Positions 7,952-17,559 are shown, numbered from the stretch's first letter. The stretch is DNA of 64,000 nucleotides from Sphingomonas crocodyli (GCF_004005865.1 NZ_SACN01000001.1:2046001-2110000); one strand, 5' to 3'. A program made the numbers and translations. Notes: generated by a model from the letters alone, not told the origin.

Positions 7952-9356
7952 GCTCAAGCTGGCGATTGCCGTCGCGCTGACGCTCGCCGCGTGCGGGCAG
8001 GCGGCCAAGCCCAAGTCGGCGGCGTCGGATGCGCCGCCGCCGGGCAAGGGGAAGGGGTTCAACCACGATCCCTTCCCGTCGACCTATCATGCCTATCCGG
8101 GTGTCCCGACCGCGTTGGTCGGGGCGACCGTCTATGACGGCGAAGGCGGCCGGATCGAGAATGGGACCGTGCTGTTCGCCGACGGCAAGGTGACGGCGAT
8201 CGGCGGACCGGACCTCGCGATCCCCGCTGGCTCCACCGTCATCGACGCCAAGGGCAAGTGGGTGACGCCGGGCGTCATCGATATCCACAGCCATCTGGGC
8301 GATTATCCGTCGCCGGGTGTGCAGGCGCTGTCGGACGGGAACGAGGCGACCGGCCCCGTGACCGCCGACGTCTGGGCCGAACATAGCGTGTGGCCGCAGG
8401 ATCCGGGCTTCAGCCGTGCGCTGGCCAATGGCGGGGTGACAACGCTGCAGATCCTGCCGGGTTCGGCGAACCTGATGGGTGGCCGCTCGGTCGTCCTCAA
8501 GAACGTCTATGCCCGCACCGCGCAGGGCATGAAGTTCCCCGGTGCGCCTTATGGCCTGAAGATGGCGTGCGGTGAGAACCCCAAGCGCGTCTATGGATCG
8601 AAGGGGCGCCAGCCCTCGACCCGCATGGGCAATATCGCGGTCGATCGCCAGACCTGGGCGAAGGCGGCCGAATATAAGCGCAAGTGGGACAAATATGAGG
8701 AGAAGGGCGGCGAGCAGCCGTCGCGCGATATCGCGATGGACACGCTGATGGGCGTGCTGAGCGGCGAAATCCTGATCCAGAACCACTGCTACCGCGCCGA
8801 CGAAATGGCCAACGTAATCGATATGGCCAAGGAGTTCGGCTATCACGTATCGGCCTTCCATCACGCGGTGGAGGCTTACAAGATCGGCGATCTGCTGAAG
8901 GCGAACGGGGTCTGCGCGTCCGTCTGGGCGGACTGGTATGGCTTCAAGATGGAAAGCTATGACGGCATTCCGGAGAACCTTGCGATCCTGCAGAAGACCG
9001 GCACCTGCGCGACGATCCATTCGGACGATCAGAACGGCATCCAGCGGCTGAACCAGGAAGCGGGCAAGGCGCTCGCTTCGGGCCGCCGCGCCGGGATCGA
9101 CATTTCGGACGAACTCGCCTGGACGTGGCTGGCGATCAACCCGGCCAAGGCGCTGGGCATCGCCGACAAGACGGGCAGCCTGAAGGCCGGCAAGATGGCC
9201 GACGTGGTGCTGTGGAACGGCAATCCGTTCAGCGTCTATACCCGGCCGGAGAAGGTGTGGATCGACGGGGCGATGCTCTACGACGCCTATAATCCGAAGC
9301 TGCGCCCGGTGAGCGACTTCGAGCTTGGCCAGCCCGGCGAGGGAGACGTGAAATGA
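7941..9356 (+). CDS. lipoprotein amidohydrolase (imidazolonepropionase-like)
   Basis: A 471-residue metal-dependent hydrolase starting at GTG. A lipobox (LTLAACGQ, Cys near residue 18) predicts an outer-face lipoprotein. The amidohydrolase metal site looks complete: HSH at residues 116-118, later His residues in QNHCYRADEM and SAFHHAVEAYK, and Asp in IHSDDQNG. A C-terminal composite beta domain (GSLKAGKMADVVLWNG) is present. Substrate is not evident; relatives act on dipeptides or acyl-amino acids. It is sandwiched by overlaps with the POT transporter and a second amidohydrolase. Confidence 0.9.
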   Translation: MSNKLKLAIAVALTLAACGQAAKPKSAASDAPPPGKGKGFNHDPFPSTYHAYPGVPTALVGATVYDGEGGRIENGTVLFADGKVTAIGGPDLAIPAGSTVIDAKGKWVTPGVIDIHSHLGDYPSPGVQALSDGNEATGPVTADVWAEHSVWPQDPGFSRALANGGVTTLQILPGSANLMGGRSVVLKNVYARTAQGMKFPGAPYGLKMACGENPKRVYGSKGRQPSTRMGNIAVDRQTWAKAAEYKRKWDKYEEKGGEQPSRDIAMDTLMGVLSGEILIQNHCYRADEMANVIDMAKEFGYHVSAFHHAVEAYKIGDLLKANGVCASVWADWYGFKMESYDGIPENLAILQKTGTCATIHSDDQNGIQRLNQEAGKALASGRRAGIDISDELAWTWLAINPAKALGIADKTGSLKAGKMADVVLWNGNPFSVYTRPEKVWIDGAMLYDAYNPKLRPVSDFELGQPGEGDVK

Positions 9357-10639
9357 AGCATCTCCTTCTGGCAGCAGCCGCGCTGATCGCCACGCCGCTT
9401 TCGGCCGAAACCGTCGCCATCACCGGCGGCACCGTCGCGATCGGGGATGGATCGCAGCCGATCCAGGGCGGCACCGTCGTCATCGCCAATGGCCGCGTCG
9501 TGGCGGCCGGAGCGGGCGTCGCGGTGCCGGCGGGCGCACGGGTGGTCGATGCGACGGGCAAGTGGGTGTCCCCCGGCATCGTCGCGCCGATCTCCACGCT
9601 CGGCATCGTCGACGGTTACGGGATGAACGAAACTAACGACGCGCAGACCAAGGGTTCGCCCTTTTCCGCCGCGATCGACGTTTCGACGTCGATCAACACC
9701 AGCGGGCAGGGGATCGCGACCGAACGATCGAGCGGCACCACGCGCGCCTTCGTGATTCCGGCGGCAGGCAACACGATGTTCGGCGGGCAGGGCGCGGTGA
9801 TCGATCTGGGCGCCGATGTCGATCCAGTGACGAAGCCGCGCGCATTCCAATATGTCGAGCTGGGCGAGGATGCGGGCGATCATGGCGGCGGCACCCGCCC
9901 GGCCGCGCACGTCCTGCTCCGCGCCGCGCTCGTCGCCGCGCAAAACCCCGCGCAGGTGGATTGGCTCAGCAAGGACTCGCTGATCACGAAGCAGGACGCG
10001 CAGGCGCTCGGCCCGGTGATCCGGGGCACGATGCCGCTGCTCGTCCATGTTGAGCGGGTGGCGGATATCCGCGCGGCGCTTGCGCTCAAGGCCGACTATC
10101 CGGCTATCAAGCTGGTGCTGGTGGGGGCCACGGAGGGCTGGCGCATCGCCGACCAGATCGCGGCCGCGAAGGTCCCGGTAATCGCGGCGGCGATCACCGA
10201 CCTGCCCGAGCGGTTCGAGACACTGGCGGCGACCCAGTCGAACGTCGGACGGCTGACCAAGGCGGGCGTTCTGGTCGCGATTTCCAACGTCGATGCTTCG
10301 GAAGGGCCGTATGAATCCTATCTGACCCAGTTCGCCGGCAATCTGGTGGCGATCACCAAGATTCCGGGTGCGACCGGGCTCGATTGGGGGCAGGCCTTCG
10401 CCACGATCACGTCGAAACCCGCCGAGGCGATCGGCATGGGCGGGGAGATCGGATCGCTGCGTCCGGGTCGCCATGCCGATGTCGTGATCTGGGACGGCGA
10501 TCCGCTGGAGATCGCATCCGCGCCCGTCGCGATCTGGATCGACGGCGTTGCTCAGCCGATGACGAGCCGTCAAACGCGCCTGCGCGACCGCTATCTCGAT
10601 CCGACCGAGAAGGCGCTGCCCAAGGCGTACGAGTATTGA
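9353..10639 (+). CDS. amidohydrolase-like protein lacking the HxH metal motif
   Basis: A 428-residue exported protein (signal peptide [18 protein letters not shown]) in the same family as its upstream neighbour, with which it shares a 4-base overlap. The fold markers remain: GKWVSPGI near residue 70 and [18 protein letters not shown] near the C-terminus. Where the neighbour has HSH, this protein has IST (residues 80-82). Other positions also differ, so it may be catalytically dead, use one metal, or act as a partner subunit of the upstream enzyme. A terminator follows. Confidence 0.88.
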   Translation: MKHLLLAAAALIATPLSAETVAITGGTVAIGDGSQPIQGGTVVIANGRVVAAGAGVAVPAGARVVDATGKWVSPGIVAPISTLGIVDGYGMNETNDAQTKGSPFSAAIDVSTSINTSGQGIATERSSGTTRAFVIPAAGNTMFGGQGAVIDLGADVDPVTKPRAFQYVELGEDAGDHGGGTRPAAHVLLRAALVAAQNPAQVDWLSKDSLITKQDAQALGPVIRGTMPLLVHVERVADIRAALALKADYPAIKLVLVGATEGWRIADQIAAAKVPVIAAAITDLPERFETLAATQSNVGRLTKAGVLVAISNVDASEGPYESYLTQFAGNLVAITKIPGATGLDWGQAFATITSKPAEAIGMGGEIGSLRPGRHADVVIWDGDPLEIASAPVAIWIDGVAQPMTSRQTRLRDRYLDPTEKALPKAYEY

Positions 10640-10645
10640 GACGAA

Positions 10646-10671
10646 GGGCGGAGCCTCTTGAGGCTCCGCCC
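10646..10671 (+). terminator. hairpin terminator after the amidohydrolase pair
   Basis: An 11-bp perfect stem (10646-10656 with 10661-10671) with loop CTTG, 7 bp after the stop codon and followed by GTTTC. It separates the peptide operon from glmM. Confidence 0.75.
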
Positions 10672-10716
10672 GTTTCGGCGCATCTAGCGCGTCCAACCTC
10701 CGCTGGGGACGATTGC

Positions 10717-12054
10717 ATGGCGCGCAAATATTTCGGCACCGATGGTATCCGGGGCCGGACCAACGAAACCCCGATGACCGCCGAGATCGCGATGAAGGTC
10801 GGCCAGGCCGCCGGCGCGCATTTCCTGCGCGGCGATCATCGCCATCGCGTCGTGATCGGCAAGGATACGCGCCTGAGCGGTTACATGATGGAATCGGCGC
10901 TGGTCGCGGGCTTCACCAGCGTGGGCATGGACGTGGTCATGGTCGGCCCGATGCCGACGCCTGCGGTCGCGCTGCTGACCCGCGCGATGCGCGCCGATCT
11001 GGGCGTGATGATCTCCGCCAGCCACAACCCCTTCTTCGACAACGGCATCAAGCTGTTCGGTCCCGACGGCTACAAATTGAGCGACGATGACGAGGCGGCG
11101 ATCGAAGCTGCGCTCGACAAGCCCGCCAAGCTCGCCAAATCGGCCGATATCGGCCGCGCCCGCCGCGTCGAGGATGCGCGTGGCCGCTATGTCCACGCGA
11201 TCAAATCGAGCTTTCCCGAACATCTGCGACTCGATGGGCTGCGCATCGTCGTCGATTGCGCGAACGGCGCGGCATACAACGTCGCGCCGATGACGCTGTG
11301 GGAACTGGGCGCCGACGTGATTTCGATGGGCGTCGAGCCCAACGGCACGAACATCAACGACAAATGCGGATCGACCGACCCCAAAGCGTTGCAGGAAAAG
11401 GTGCGCGAGACGCGCGCCGACATCGGTATCGCGCTGGACGGGGATGCGGATCGCCTGATCGTGGTCGACAATCTGGGCCGCATCGTCGACGGCGACCAGC
11501 TGATGGCGCTGATCGCGACCGGGGCGCTCAAGCGCGGCGAACTCAAGGGTGGCGGGATCGTTGCTACGGTGATGTCGAACCTGGGCCTCGAACGCTATCT
11601 GGCGGGCCTGGGCCTGACGCTCCATCGCACCCAGGTGGGCGATCGTTATGTGGTCGAGGCGATGCGGTCCGAAGGCTTCAACATCGGCGGCGAACAATCG
11701 GGGCATATCGTCATGTCCGATCACGCGACGACCGGCGACGGCATGATCGCGGCGCTGCAGGTGCTTGCGCAACTGGTCGAAAGCGGAAAGCCCGCGAGCA
11801 AGCTGCTCCACCTGTTCGATCCGCTGCCGCAGCTGCTCAAGAACGTCCGCTTCGCGGGTGGCGAGCCGCTGAAGGACGACAAGGTCAAGGCCGCGATCGC
11901 CGATGCCGAAAAGCAGCTCGACGGCACCGGCCGCCTCGTGATCCGCAAATCGGGCACCGAGCCGCTGATCCGCGTGATGGCCGAAGGCGAGGACAAGAAG
12001 CTGGTCGAGGCGATGGTCGACCAGATTTGCGAGGCGGTGCGCAAGGCGGCGTGA
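10717..12054 (+). CDS. glmM: phosphoglucosamine mutase GlmM
   Basis: Interconverts glucosamine-6-phosphate and glucosamine-1-phosphate for UDP-GlcNAc synthesis. The 445-residue protein begins [15 protein letters not shown]. It has the phosphoserine loop [17 protein letters not shown] (Ser near residue 102), the Mg2+ loop DGDADR (near 243), the sugar loop GGEQSGH and the phosphate loop [12 protein letters not shown]. Frame extensions upstream of 10717 run back through the terminator and are rejected. Together with glmS and glmU nearby it completes the pathway from fructose-6-phosphate. Confidence 0.97.
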   Translation: MARKYFGTDGIRGRTNETPMTAEIAMKVGQAAGAHFLRGDHRHRVVIGKDTRLSGYMMESALVAGFTSVGMDVVMVGPMPTPAVALLTRAMRADLGVMISASHNPFFDNGIKLFGPDGYKLSDDDEAAIEAALDKPAKLAKSADIGRARRVEDARGRYVHAIKSSFPEHLRLDGLRIVVDCANGAAYNVAPMTLWELGADVISMGVEPNGTNINDKCGSTDPKALQEKVRETRADIGIALDGDADRLIVVDNLGRIVDGDQLMALIATGALKRGELKGGGIVATVMSNLGLERYLAGLGLTLHRTQVGDRYVVEAMRSEGFNIGGEQSGHIVMSDHATTGDGMIAALQVLAQLVESGKPASKLLHLFDPLPQLLKNVRFAGGEPLKDDKVKAAIADAEKQLDGTGRLVIRKSGTEPLIRVMAEGEDKKLVEAMVDQICEAVRKAA

Positions 12055-12419
12055 GGCCGTTGGTCCGCAAGGGAAAGGCCGCTTCAATCTTCGCAGCGGC
12101 TTCCGTTTCTGTCGTCGTCGTTGTTAATTTAATGACGGGAAATCAGAATTATAGATCGGTTTTCTATTACGCTTTCTTGATCCTCCAGGCTCTTCTGGCG
12201 CATCGCTTCTTCTGGAATGCGGCTTCGCTGCTGACGCGCGACATGGCCGATTTCAAATATTGGGATAATGATGACGGCGTCGCGCTTCCGGGCGGAAGGC
12301 TAGGGGCGAGAGCCACGATGGCAGGTGACACGATTTTCTATCTGGGCTTCGGTGTGCCTTTGATGATCTTCGACCTTGCCGACTCTGCAGTGGACAATTT
12401 CGCGAACACGATTGGATAG
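12051..12419 (+). CDS. small hypothetical membrane protein between glmM and thiD
   Basis: A 122-residue protein not recognised as a known family. The GTG start overlaps the glmM stop by 4 bases (GTGA), and its end overlaps thiD by 8 bases, which supports a real co-transcribed gene. Three hydrophobic stretches are visible: about 14-32, 42-60 and 95-115. The region 12100-12260 has visibly lower GC than the flanking genes, which could mean recent acquisition. Confidence 0.6.
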   Translation: MRPLVRKGKAASIFAAASVSVVVVVNLMTGNQNYRSVFYYAFLILQALLAHRFFWNAASLLTRDMADFKYWDNDDGVALPGGRLGARATMAGDTIFYLGFGVPLMIFDLADSAVDNFANTIG

Positions 12420-13173
12420 AACGATAAAGCGCATCCTCATCATCGCCGGATCGGACTCGGGCGGCGGCGCGGGTATTCAGGCCGATATCAAGACGGTGAC
12501 GATGCTGGGCGGCCACGCGATGACCGCGATCACCGCGCTGACGGCGCAGAACACGTTGGGCGTGACCGGGGTGATGCCGGTGCCGGCCGGCTTCGTGATC
12601 GAGCAGATTGATGCGGTGGTGAGCGACATCGGCGTCGATGCCGTGAAGATCGGGATGATCGGATCGGCCGAGGTGGTGAACGCGGTCGCCGATCGGCTCG
12701 CGGCGCTCGACACTGTGCCGATCGTCTTCGATCCGGTGATGGTCGCGACCAGTGGTTCGTTATTGGCCGACGAGGCGACGATCGCGGCGTTCGGGCGGCT
12801 GATGGATATTGCGACGGTGGTGACGCCCAACCTGCCCGAGCTGGGCGTGCTGGGCGGATCGGCCGAGGCGCTGGCGGCGCGGCACGGCTGCGCGGTGCTG
12901 GCCAAGGGCGGGCATGGCGAGGGTGTGGACCTGATCGATCGTCTCGTCACCGCCGATGGCCGATCGACCGAATGGACATCCGAGCGGATCGAGACGCGGC
13001 ACACGCACGGCACAGGCTGCACGCTGGCCAGCGCGATCGCGACCGGGCTGGGGCAAGGGCGGCCGCTTTCCGAGGCTGTGGAGAAAGCGCGCGATTTCGT
13101 CCGTGCCAGCCTGCTTGCAGCACCGGGTCTCGGAAATGGGCATGGACCGATGAGGCAGGGTCTGGTTCGATAG
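12412..13173 (+). CDS. thiD: hydroxymethylpyrimidine/phosphomethylpyrimidine kinase ThiD
   Basis: Phosphorylates HMP and HMP-phosphate in thiamine synthesis. The 253-residue ribokinase-fold protein shows IAGSDSGGGAGIQADIKT at the N-terminus, VKIGMIGS, VFDPVMVATSG and the anion-hole motif HTHGTGCTLASAIA with its catalytic Cys. The start is inferred to be TTG at 12412, giving [15 protein letters not shown]; an alternative TTG at 12376 would add 12 residues with no family similarity. No other thi genes are nearby. Confidence 0.92.
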   Translation: MDRTIKRILIIAGSDSGGGAGIQADIKTVTMLGGHAMTAITALTAQNTLGVTGVMPVPAGFVIEQIDAVVSDIGVDAVKIGMIGSAEVVNAVADRLAALDTVPIVFDPVMVATSGSLLADEATIAAFGRLMDIATVVTPNLPELGVLGGSAEALAARHGCAVLAKGGHGEGVDLIDRLVTADGRSTEWTSERIETRHTHGTGCTLASAIATGLGQGRPLSEAVEKARDFVRASLLAAPGLGNGHGPMRQGLVR

Positions 13174-13200
13174 CTCCCATAAGACAATGGGAGACGGATC

Positions 13201-14022
13201 ATGGACTCGCTGGAACTGCACCGCGCGATTGCCGAAGGGCCGTATGAGGCCCAGATCGGTTCGGCACTGATCACGATGGTCGAGCCGCATGAAGGCTTCG
13301 ATCGTGAGTATAATCGCTGGTACGAAGACGATCACTTCATCTCGGGCGCGCTGGCGATGCCGTGGATGTTCGCGGGCCGCCGTTTCGTGGCGCCGAAGCG
13401 CCTGCAGGGGATGCGTGCGCCGGAAGGTTCGCCGATCGCGAACCCGCTGGCGCTGGGCAAATATATCTCGCTCTACTGGATCATCGAGGGGCGGCAGGAC
13501 GATCAGGCCGCGCACAGCACCGCGATCAATCGGCGCCTGCGCGCCGACGACCGCATCCTGCTGAAGCGCGATCATATCTACACGTCGTTCCAGACCTATC
13601 GCGGGGCGGTCTATCGCGACGACGCGGTGGTGCGTGATATTCACATCCTCAACTATCCGTTCGGCGGTCATGTGCTGGAGGTGATCGATGCGACCGAGGG
13701 GCAGCGCGAGGCGCTGATCGACTGGCTCAAGGCCGACTATATCCCATCGAAGCTGAAGGGCAGCGACATGGCGGTCGCGACGATCTTCACCCCGATCCCG
13801 CTGCCCGCGGACAAGATGCCCGATGTCGCCGATATTCCGGGCCTGGACGATCGCGTCACGATCCTGTGGTTCAGCGACAATGAGCCTGAGCGGTCGTTTG
13901 ACGCGCTGTTCGGAAAGGCGGAGGCCGATCTGGCGGCGTCGGGGAAGGGCAAGCTGGCCTTCGTCGCGCCTTTCATCCCGACGTTCCACGGCACCGATCG
14001 TTACGTTGACGAATTGCGTTAA
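13201..14022 (+). CDS. hypothetical protein, possible EthD-type dimeric alpha-beta barrel
   Basis: A 273-residue protein with no certain family. The motif FDREYNRWYEDDHF (about residues 37-50) resembles the YNxWYDxxH signature of EthD-type alpha-beta barrel domains. A second beta-rich half (about 140-273; VRDIHILNYPF...) suggests a tandem arrangement. No signal peptide or membrane segment. A ribosome site (GGGAGA) lies 8 bases before the ATG. It converges on the radC-like gene with a 4-base overlap. Confidence 0.65.
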   Translation: MDSLELHRAIAEGPYEAQIGSALITMVEPHEGFDREYNRWYEDDHFISGALAMPWMFAGRRFVAPKRLQGMRAPEGSPIANPLALGKYISLYWIIEGRQDDQAAHSTAINRRLRADDRILLKRDHIYTSFQTYRGAVYRDDAVVRDIHILNYPFGGHVLEVIDATEGQREALIDWLKADYIPSKLKGSDMAVATIFTPIPLPADKMPDVADIPGLDDRVTILWFSDNEPERSFDALFGKAEADLAASGKGKLAFVAPFIPTFHGTDRYVDELR

Positions 14023-14435
14023 AGCAGGCCGCTCTCGGCAAAGCTGTAGCTGCGGTCTCCGGCCACGATCATGTGATCGAGCAGGCGGATATCGAGCGCG
14101 CGGGCGATGTCGGCCAGCTTCCTGGTAGCCAGTTGGTCCGCCCGGCTCGGCGCGGGATCGCCGCTGGGATGATTGTGGGCGATGACGAGCATCGATGATC
14201 CCAGCTCTAGCGCCTCGCCGATGATACGCCGGATCGGCAGGTCGACCGCGCCTTCATCCCCACCCGCGACGATCGATCGGCCCAGCAGGTGCCTGTCGGA
14301 ATCGAGATGAAAGATCTGGACGCTTTCGGAGGCTTCGTGCGCGGCATCGGCGTCGAAAAGACGCATCACATCTTCCGGGCCGGTCAGCCGCTCGCGGCTG
14401 CCCGCGCTGGAGAAGGGAAGATCGTTTCGCCGCAC
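14019..14435 (-). CDS. short RadC-like JAB-domain protein
   Basis: A 138-residue protein containing only the JAMM/MPN(+) domain of RadC (UPF0758): ...VIAHNHPSGDPAPSRADQLATRKL gives the HxHPSGxxxPSxxD metal motif. The N-terminal helix-hairpin-helix part of full RadC (about 220 residues) is absent, and the reading frame upstream closes at a TGA about 39 bases before the GTG start. Despite the name, a repair role for RadC is not established. It may be a functional short form or the remnant of a longer gene. Confidence 0.82.
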   Translation of the reverse strand: MRRNDLPFSSAGSRERLTGPEDVMRLFDADAAHEASESVQIFHLDSDRHLLGRSIVAGGDEGAVDLPIRRIIGEALELGSSMLVIAHNHPSGDPAPSRADQLATRKLADIARALDIRLLDHMIVAGDRSYSFAESGLL

Positions 14436-14531
14436 CCGCCCAATGTGCGGGCACGGCGAACCGACTGAATATCAGGCTTCATCGGTTTTGGATGAATCAA
14501 ACGATTTCATGGCGTTATCATCATCCATTAT

Positions 14532-14550
14532 GGTGGAAAATCACTCCACC
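14532..14550 (-). terminator. small hairpin at the glmS stop
   Basis: GGTGGA (14532-14537) pairs with TCCACC (14545-14550) across the glmS stop codon. The stem is only 6 bp with no T run, so a terminator role is weakly supported. Confidence 0.25.
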
Positions 14551-16364
14551 GTGACGGATTTCGCCAAATTCCGCGGCTGATCGACGTCGGTGCCCTTCAG
14601 TACCGCGACATGATAAGCGAGCAGCTGAACCGGGATCGCATAGACGATCGGGGCGATCAGCGGATGGACTTTGGGCATCGTGATCGTCGCCATGCAGCCG
14701 TCGCCCGCCGCCTGGATCCCGTCATAGTCGGAGATCAGCACGACCTTGCCGCCGCGCGCCTGCACCTCCTGCATGTTCGACACGGTCTTATCGAACAGCG
14801 GACCGGACGGCGCGATGACGATGACAGGCACATTCTCGTCGATCAGCGCGATCGGGCCGTGCTTCATTTCACCCGCCGCATAACCTTCGGCGTGGATATA
14901 GCTGATTTCCTTGAGTTTTAGCGCGCCTTCGAGCGCGAGCGGATAATCGGTGCCGCGGCCCAGATAGAGCACGTCGCGCGCCGGGGCGATCAGGTGCGCC
15001 ATCGCTTCGATCGCCTCGTCATAGGCCAGCGCGCCGTTGATCGCGGCGGGCGCTTCGGCGAGGTGGCGGACGACCTCCTTCTCCTCACGCGGGTTGAGGC
15101 GGCCCTTGGCGCGGGCGAGATTGGCGGCGAGCGCGGCCAGCACCGCGAGCTGGCAGGTGAACGCCTTGGTGGAGGCGACGCCGATTTCCGGGCCGGCATG
15201 GGTCGGCAGCAGCAGATCGGCCTCGCGCGCCATCGTCGATGTGGGGACGTTGACGACGGCGGCGATCTTCTGTCCTTCGGCGCGGGCATGGCGCAGGGCG
15301 GCGAGTGTGTCGGCGGTTTCGCCCGACTGGCTGATGACGATCATCAGCCCGCCTTCCTCCATCACCGGCGCGCGATAGCGGAACTCGGATGCGACATCGA
15401 GGTCGACGGGGACGCGCGCGAACTGTTCGAACCAATATTTGGCGACCATGCCGGCATAATAGCTGGTCCCGCACGCGACGATCGTCACGCGGCGGATCGA
15501 TCCGAGATCGAAATCGGGGGTCGGCAATGACACCTGCTCGTCCAGGCGGCGGACATAGGATTTGAGCGTCTGCGCCACGACGATCGGCTGCTCGTAAATC
15601 TCCTTGAGCATGAAGTGGCGGTGATTGCCCTTGTCGATCGTCAGGCTCGACACGCCCGAATTGACGACCGGGCGTTCGACCGGCTGATCGTCCTTGTCGT
15701 AGATCTGCGTGCCCGCGCGGGTGATAACGACCCAGTCGCCTTCCTCGAGATAGGCGATCTTCTGCGTCAGCGGGGCGAGGGCGAGCGCATCGGAGCCGAG
15801 ATAGGTCTCATTCTCGCCATAGCCGACGACCAGCGGCGAACCCAGGCGCGCGCCGATCAGCAGATCGGGATGCTGGCGGAACAGGATGGCGAGCGCGAAG
15901 GCGCCGTGGAGGCGCTTCAAATTGGTGCGAACGGCCTCAATCGGCTCCATCCCCGCCTCGACATCGGCGGAGATCAGGTGGGCGACGACTTCGGTGTCCG
16001 TCTGGCTCGTGAAGGTGCGGCCCTTGGCGATCAGTTCGTCGCGCAGCGGCTTGAAATTCTCGATGATTCCGTTGTGGACCAGGGCGACTTCGCCGGTGGC
16101 GTGCGGGTGCGCATTGTCCTGCGTCGGCGCGCCGTGGGTCGCCCAGCGGGTGTGGGCGATGCCGATGATGCCGGGCAGCGGCTCCGCATCGAGCTTCTTG
16201 GCCAGATTGTCGAGCTTGCCCTCCGCGCGGCGGCGATCGAGCGCGCCGTCGTGGATCGTGCAGATGCCCGCCGAGTCATAGCCGCGATATTCGAGCCGCC
16301 GCAGCCCTTCGAGCAGCCGGCCGGAAACGTCCTGATTGCCGAGAATACCGATGATTCCGCACAT
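14541..16364 (-). CDS. glmS: glutamine-fructose-6-phosphate aminotransferase GlmS
   Basis: Converts fructose-6-phosphate and glutamine to glucosamine-6-phosphate, the committed step to UDP-GlcNAc. The 607-residue protein begins MCGIIGILG, placing the nucleophile Cys2 of the Ntn glutaminase at the mature N-terminus. The glutaminase domain (about 1-240; HTRWATHG) is followed by two SIS sugar isomerase domains (ACGTSYYA, ISQSGETADT, GRGTDYPLALEGALKLKEISYIHAEGYAAGEMKHGPIAL pattern). It ends with the usual KSVTVE. No glmS ribozyme is expected or seen. Confidence 0.97.
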   Translation of the reverse strand: MCGIIGILGNQDVSGRLLEGLRRLEYRGYDSAGICTIHDGALDRRRAEGKLDNLAKKLDAEPLPGIIGIAHTRWATHGAPTQDNAHPHATGEVALVHNGIIENFKPLRDELIAKGRTFTSQTDTEVVAHLISADVEAGMEPIEAVRTNLKRLHGAFALAILFRQHPDLLIGARLGSPLVVGYGENETYLGSDALALAPLTQKIAYLEEGDWVVITRAGTQIYDKDDQPVERPVVNSGVSSLTIDKGNHRHFMLKEIYEQPIVVAQTLKSYVRRLDEQVSLPTPDFDLGSIRRVTIVACGTSYYAGMVAKYWFEQFARVPVDLDVASEFRYRAPVMEEGGLMIVISQSGETADTLAALRHARAEGQKIAAVVNVPTSTMAREADLLLPTHAGPEIGVASTKAFTCQLAVLAALAANLARAKGRLNPREEKEVVRHLAEAPAAINGALAYDEAIEAMAHLIAPARDVLYLGRGTDYPLALEGALKLKEISYIHAEGYAAGEMKHGPIALIDENVPVIVIAPSGPLFDKTVSNMQEVQARGGKVVLISDYDGIQAAGDGCMATITMPKVHPLIAPIVYAIPVQLLAYHVAVLKGTDVDQPRNLAKSVTVE

Positions 16365-16377
16365 GGGCTTTGCTCTT

Positions 16378-16743
16378 TCAGAGGGTGTAGGGAACGCGGA
16401 TGCCCGGCATCGTTGCCGGGAAATCCTTGGTGTTGCGTGTAATCAGGATAGCGCCGTGAACCTGCGAGGTCGCGAGGATCATGGCATCGAGCAGCTTCAT
16501 CCGCGTGCGATAGCGAATATCCGCCGCAGCGACAGCGGTTCGTTGATCCATCTCGACGACTTCGAACGGCTGTAGAAGGAAGCGCACCTCATCACGCGTC
16601 GCTGCGGGTTCGCCCGCCAGCACTTCGGTCCAAACGATCCGGCTGATCCGATGCCGCGGATAGCGGCCCAGTTCCGTGATGGCCGGCGAGCGATCCAGAA
16701 GCCAGTCGATCAGGATGTTGGTGTCGAAGAACGGGTCGCTCAC
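16378..16743 (-). CDS. vapC: PIN-domain toxin, VapC-like
   Basis: A 121-residue predicted ribonuclease. Acidic PIN residues are visible: D8 in FFDTNILIDWL, E40 in WTEVLAG, D91 in LLDAMILATSQ and D108 in TRNTKDF. It starts at GTG, overlapping the stop of the upstream antitoxin gene by 3 bases. The pair sits between glmS and a hemerythrin gene. Confidence 0.88.
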   Translation of the reverse strand: MSDPFFDTNILIDWLLDRSPAITELGRYPRHRISRIVWTEVLAGEPAATRDEVRFLLQPFEVVEMDQRTAVAAADIRYRTRMKLLDAMILATSQVHGAILITRNTKDFPATMPGIRVPYTL

Positions 16744-16979
16744 TAGCCCTGGCCGTCATCGCGATCCGCGCGCATCGCGCGCTGATATTCGACGGGATCG
16801 CCGATATCGGTGCGATTTTTCCAATAGCCCGCGCCGCGCGCGATCCAGTCCTTGCTCGATTCCGCGCGATAGGCGGAGACGGCTTCGCGCACCATCGCGG
16901 CACGCGACTGGCCGGTCTCGGCCGCCTTATGGTCGAGCCATCGAATATCGTCTTCGGGAAGATCGACCAGTGTTCGCAT
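16743..16979 (-). CDS. vapB: ribbon-helix-helix antitoxin, VapB-like
   Basis: A 78-residue protein with an N-terminal ribbon-helix-helix DNA-binding segment (MRTLVDLPEDDIRWLDHKAA..., then GQSRAAMVREAVSAY) and an acidic/aromatic C-terminal tail that would bind and block the VapC-like toxin encoded directly downstream. It probably represses its own operon. Confidence 0.85.
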   Translation of the reverse strand: MRTLVDLPEDDIRWLDHKAAETGQSRAAMVREAVSAYRAESSKDWIARGAGYWKNRTDIGDPVEYQRAMRADRDDGQG

Positions 16980-17021
16980 GAGTGGACGATATCATCATGT
17001 GATATCGCCCGCAACGGGCGT

Positions 17022-17456
17022 TCAGGCGGCGGCGCGCAGGCGGATGTGGTTCTTCTGGAGCGCCAGCGGATAGAGCAGGTCGTTCTCCGCTTTGATGCGG
17101 GCGCGCAGGCGCTCCATCATCGCGGCGGTTTCGCTGACGAACCCGGTCCAGTCGGCGGACACGCACTCATTGTCCCAGAGCTGGAGATAGTCTTTCCAGT
17201 CCGCCGCGAGGGCCGCGAAGCAGCTGTGGAATTCGCGGACGCGGGCGGGGTAGCAATCCTCCTCGGCATTGCCGAGCAGGCGATCGTAGAGGAAGCCGTC
17301 TTCCTTGCTCAGATGATCGTCGAGCGTGACCGACAAGTCGGCGCGCACTGCGAGCGCGGTGGCGGGATCGGGTTCGCCGGCGACGATTTCGAGCAGCTCG
17401 ATCGCCAGCCTGTCGAGGCGGTCATGTTCGATCATCAGCGTGTGGAAATCATGCAT
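17022..17456 (-). CDS. hemerythrin-domain protein
   Basis: A 144-residue four-helix HHE-type protein: HDFHTLMIEHDRLDRLAIEL at the N-terminus, DDHLSKEDGFLYDRL in the middle and ENDLLYPLAL near the end supply the His/Glu iron ligands. Relatives sense or store O2 or NO, or repair iron-sulfur clusters. The start at 17456 (MHDFHT) is chosen because hemerythrin homology begins there; the frame stays open to 17498. It is not obviously linked to the flanking glm genes. Confidence 0.82.
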   Translation of the reverse strand: MHDFHTLMIEHDRLDRLAIELLEIVAGEPDPATALAVRADLSVTLDDHLSKEDGFLYDRLLGNAEEDCYPARVREFHSCFAALAADWKDYLQLWDNECVSADWTGFVSETAAMMERLRARIKAENDLLYPLALQKNHIRLRAAA

Positions 17457-17559
17457 TGCCCGGCTCCCGTGGTACGGAGCCAGCGCTAGGCCAAACATTC
17501 TTACCGAGGGGTATAAGCGACTGATCTAAATTAGTTTGGCACTAGACCTTGGTCGAAAA

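Noticed and set aside
10384..10716. N-terminal extension of the glmM frame
   Set aside because: Runs through the preceding gene and its terminator; GlmM homology starts at [13 protein letters not shown].
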